Origin: Hyphochytrium catenoides
Lineage: Eukaryota; Sar; Hyphochytriomycetes; Hyphochytriales; Hyphochytriaceae
Assembly (NCBI GenBank): GCA_900088475.1
Contig: FLMG01001771.1
Span: 43,247-94,631 of the forward strand
DNA length: 51,385 nucleotides
Direction of reading: 5' to 3'
Part shown: piece by piece, positions 49,985 to 51,385 of the stretch
Position numbering within the stretch: the first letter of the stretch is position 1
Layout: each line of letters opens with the position of its first letter
Position numbers and translations under genes: made by a program
Notes under the pieces: model-generated
What the model saw: only the letters and a program-made list of their open reading frames with translations
Databases searched by the model: none
Told to the model about the DNA's origin: nothing

Positions 49985-51385
49985 CTTCACGAAGTCTGAA
50001 CCTTCAGATTTACCAGGAGCCTGAGGTTCTGCCTGAGCCGCTGGTCTCTTCCGTCAGTCTTTATCGTCTACAACGGGATGTCGACTAGGACCGAAGCAAG
50101 TAGGAAAGAGGTGAAGATCACAGGGAGAGAGAATACAAGCAAGAAGGAAAGACAGGTGGAAAGAGGTGCATACGGAGAGAAACCAAAGAAGAGATAAGAG
50201 AGAGGAGGAGGCGACAGGTTAACGGGCTCAAGCCAGACTTAAGGGTCCCAGAAGAAAGAGAGACCAACTGAACGAGGACTCATAGACAAGGGAGAGAACG
50301 AGAAGAGAGAAACTTGTGAGTAGCGGAGACACAAGACATAGAACTAAGAGGAAGGGTGAAGAGAGAGAGAAGGGAGAAGAGCTGAAAGGAGGGAGAAGGA
50401 CAGAGCGACCAGCGAGACAAAGCGAGTAGGACGTTTGAAGGAAGAGAAGTTAGCCGATCCGAAGCGGTGCGAACCCAACCCCAAATGATGAGGACAGAAG
50501 ATAGAGAGGAGAGAGAGAGAGAAAAAGAACGAGAGAGAGAGACAGAGAGAGAGAGACAGAGTAAGCGAGAGAAAAAGGGGAAAAAGAGAGAGAGAGAGAG
50601 AGAGAAGAGAGACAGAGAGAGAAAGGAAGAGAGAGAGAGGGAGAGGGAGAGAGAGAGAAAGAGAGGGGAGAGAGAGTGAGACAGCGAGCGAGAGAGAGAA
50701 TGAAACAGGAGAATGTGATGGAAGACTACTAGGAACTACAGGACCATGACCTTTCCCTTCTTTCCCTTCCCTTGTTGCCTCCAGTCTCCTTTAAAATAGG
50801 ACCAGGTTTTAAATTACTGAGTGGCCCGGTCCAGGAATATGATTCGACTGAAGAAGAACTACGAGTCGGTTTAATTCGCTACCAATTCGGTTTGCAGTCT
50901 TACTAAGGCTCTAACGAAAGGGAACCTTTGAGAGGACAAATAAATTCGTGAGAGTAGGTGGGTACTGTCATATTCCTTTTCGGTATTACGGTCAATAGAC
51001 AGTAAAAGCGACCTCTTCTGGCAGCGAGTGTTGGTCTTGATGTTTCCTCTAAGAATAGAACTAATAACAATAGGTTCTTTGTTATTGATGAGGATCTTGA
51101 GGGAGAATGCGAAGCGTCGATGATGAAGAGCCGAAGCTTTCTTAGCTTCTGGTCTCTTCCTTGCTACGTCTTCTTCCTTCTTCTTCTTCGTCATGATGTC
51201 CTATCTGTTCTTTGTTCTGCCATCTGGATCTTCTTTCTTCTTCCTCCTCTTCCTCCGTCCATCATCATCATAATGCACTATTTATAATAACTGCCTTTCT
51301 TTTCTTCTCCTCCTTTTGCATCCATCGCGTCGGCCCCGCGGGTTAAGGTGTTGACCTGCGATCTTTGTCCCCTCATCCCTGTCAG
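49985..51385. other. purine-rich spacer, no assigned gene
   Basis: From the F-box start to the window end. Plus-strand purine runs dominate 50090-50710, with the densest (GA)n at about 50500-50700. A minus-strand open frame at 50871-51194 (107 residues from an ATG, starting MTKKKKEEDVARKRPEAKK) is basic and might be real, but no family is recognised. The last 170 bases hold TTC and ATC trinucleotide runs. Confidence 0.4.
50490..50700. repeat. extended (GA)n polypurine tract
   Basis: About 210 bases of almost pure A and G on the plus strand, with GA and GAGAGGGA units. It lies 0.5 kb upstream of the F-box gene start. Confidence 0.85.

Overview
This is nuclear DNA of a eukaryote. Nearly every recognisable gene is split by short GT-AG introns of roughly 50-350 bases, and splice phases were checked exon by exon for the long models. 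Both strands are used equally, genes sit 0.1-4 kb apart, and spacers are rich in purine tracts and trinucleotide runs. The gene set combines a ciliary GTPase (ARL6/BBS3), a calpain-7, and ATPase domains of the Ycf45/SpoIIIAA type, which are otherwise typical of cyanobacteria and plastid-bearing lineages. I infer a flagellated alga or other protist of photosynthetic ancestry; I cannot name the species.

Layout. 0.1-2.2 kb: 3' part of a coiled-coil gene (+). 2.8 kb: TIM9 (-). 4.2-9.9 kb: calpain-7, 14 exons (-). 11.0-12.1 kb: ARL6, 5 exons (+). 12.3-13.6 kb: EMC7, 6 exons (-). 13.6-18.0 kb: low-complexity ground with some unassigned minus-strand coding stretches. 18.0-22.6 kb and 25.0-28.8 kb: two paralogous 4-exon genes (+) in tandem, separated by a 2.4 kb spacer. 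29.2-29.8 kb: small unassigned gene model (+). 30.2 kb: nucleoside diphosphate kinase (+). 31.0-32.4 kb: intronless O-acetylhomoserine sulfhydrylase-like gene (-). 33.4-36.3 kb: eRF3, 10 exons (-). 37.6-38.8 kb: phosphomannomutase, 9 exons (-). 39.0-39.8 kb: possible unassigned exons (+). 40.35 kb: 75-base assembly gap. 41.6-46.9 kb: MCM2, 18 exons found (+). 47.1-50.0 kb: F-box/LRR protein, 9 exons (-). 50.0-51.4 kb: purine-rich spacer.

Most genes are unrelated housekeeping functions (mitochondrial import, ER membrane insertion, translation termination, replication licensing, nucleotide and sugar metabolism). They form no pathway cluster.

The notable locus is the tandem pair at 18-29 kb. 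Each gene encodes, in order, an N-terminal winged-helix (LOTUS/OST-HTH-like) segment, a 3'-5' exonuclease fold of the RNase D/EXD1 type with eroded catalytic residues, and a C-terminal Ycf45/SpoIIIAA-type P-loop ATPase. The downstream copy keeps every diagnostic ATPase motif. The upstream copy keeps Walker A and B but has lost the others. I know of no described protein with this architecture.
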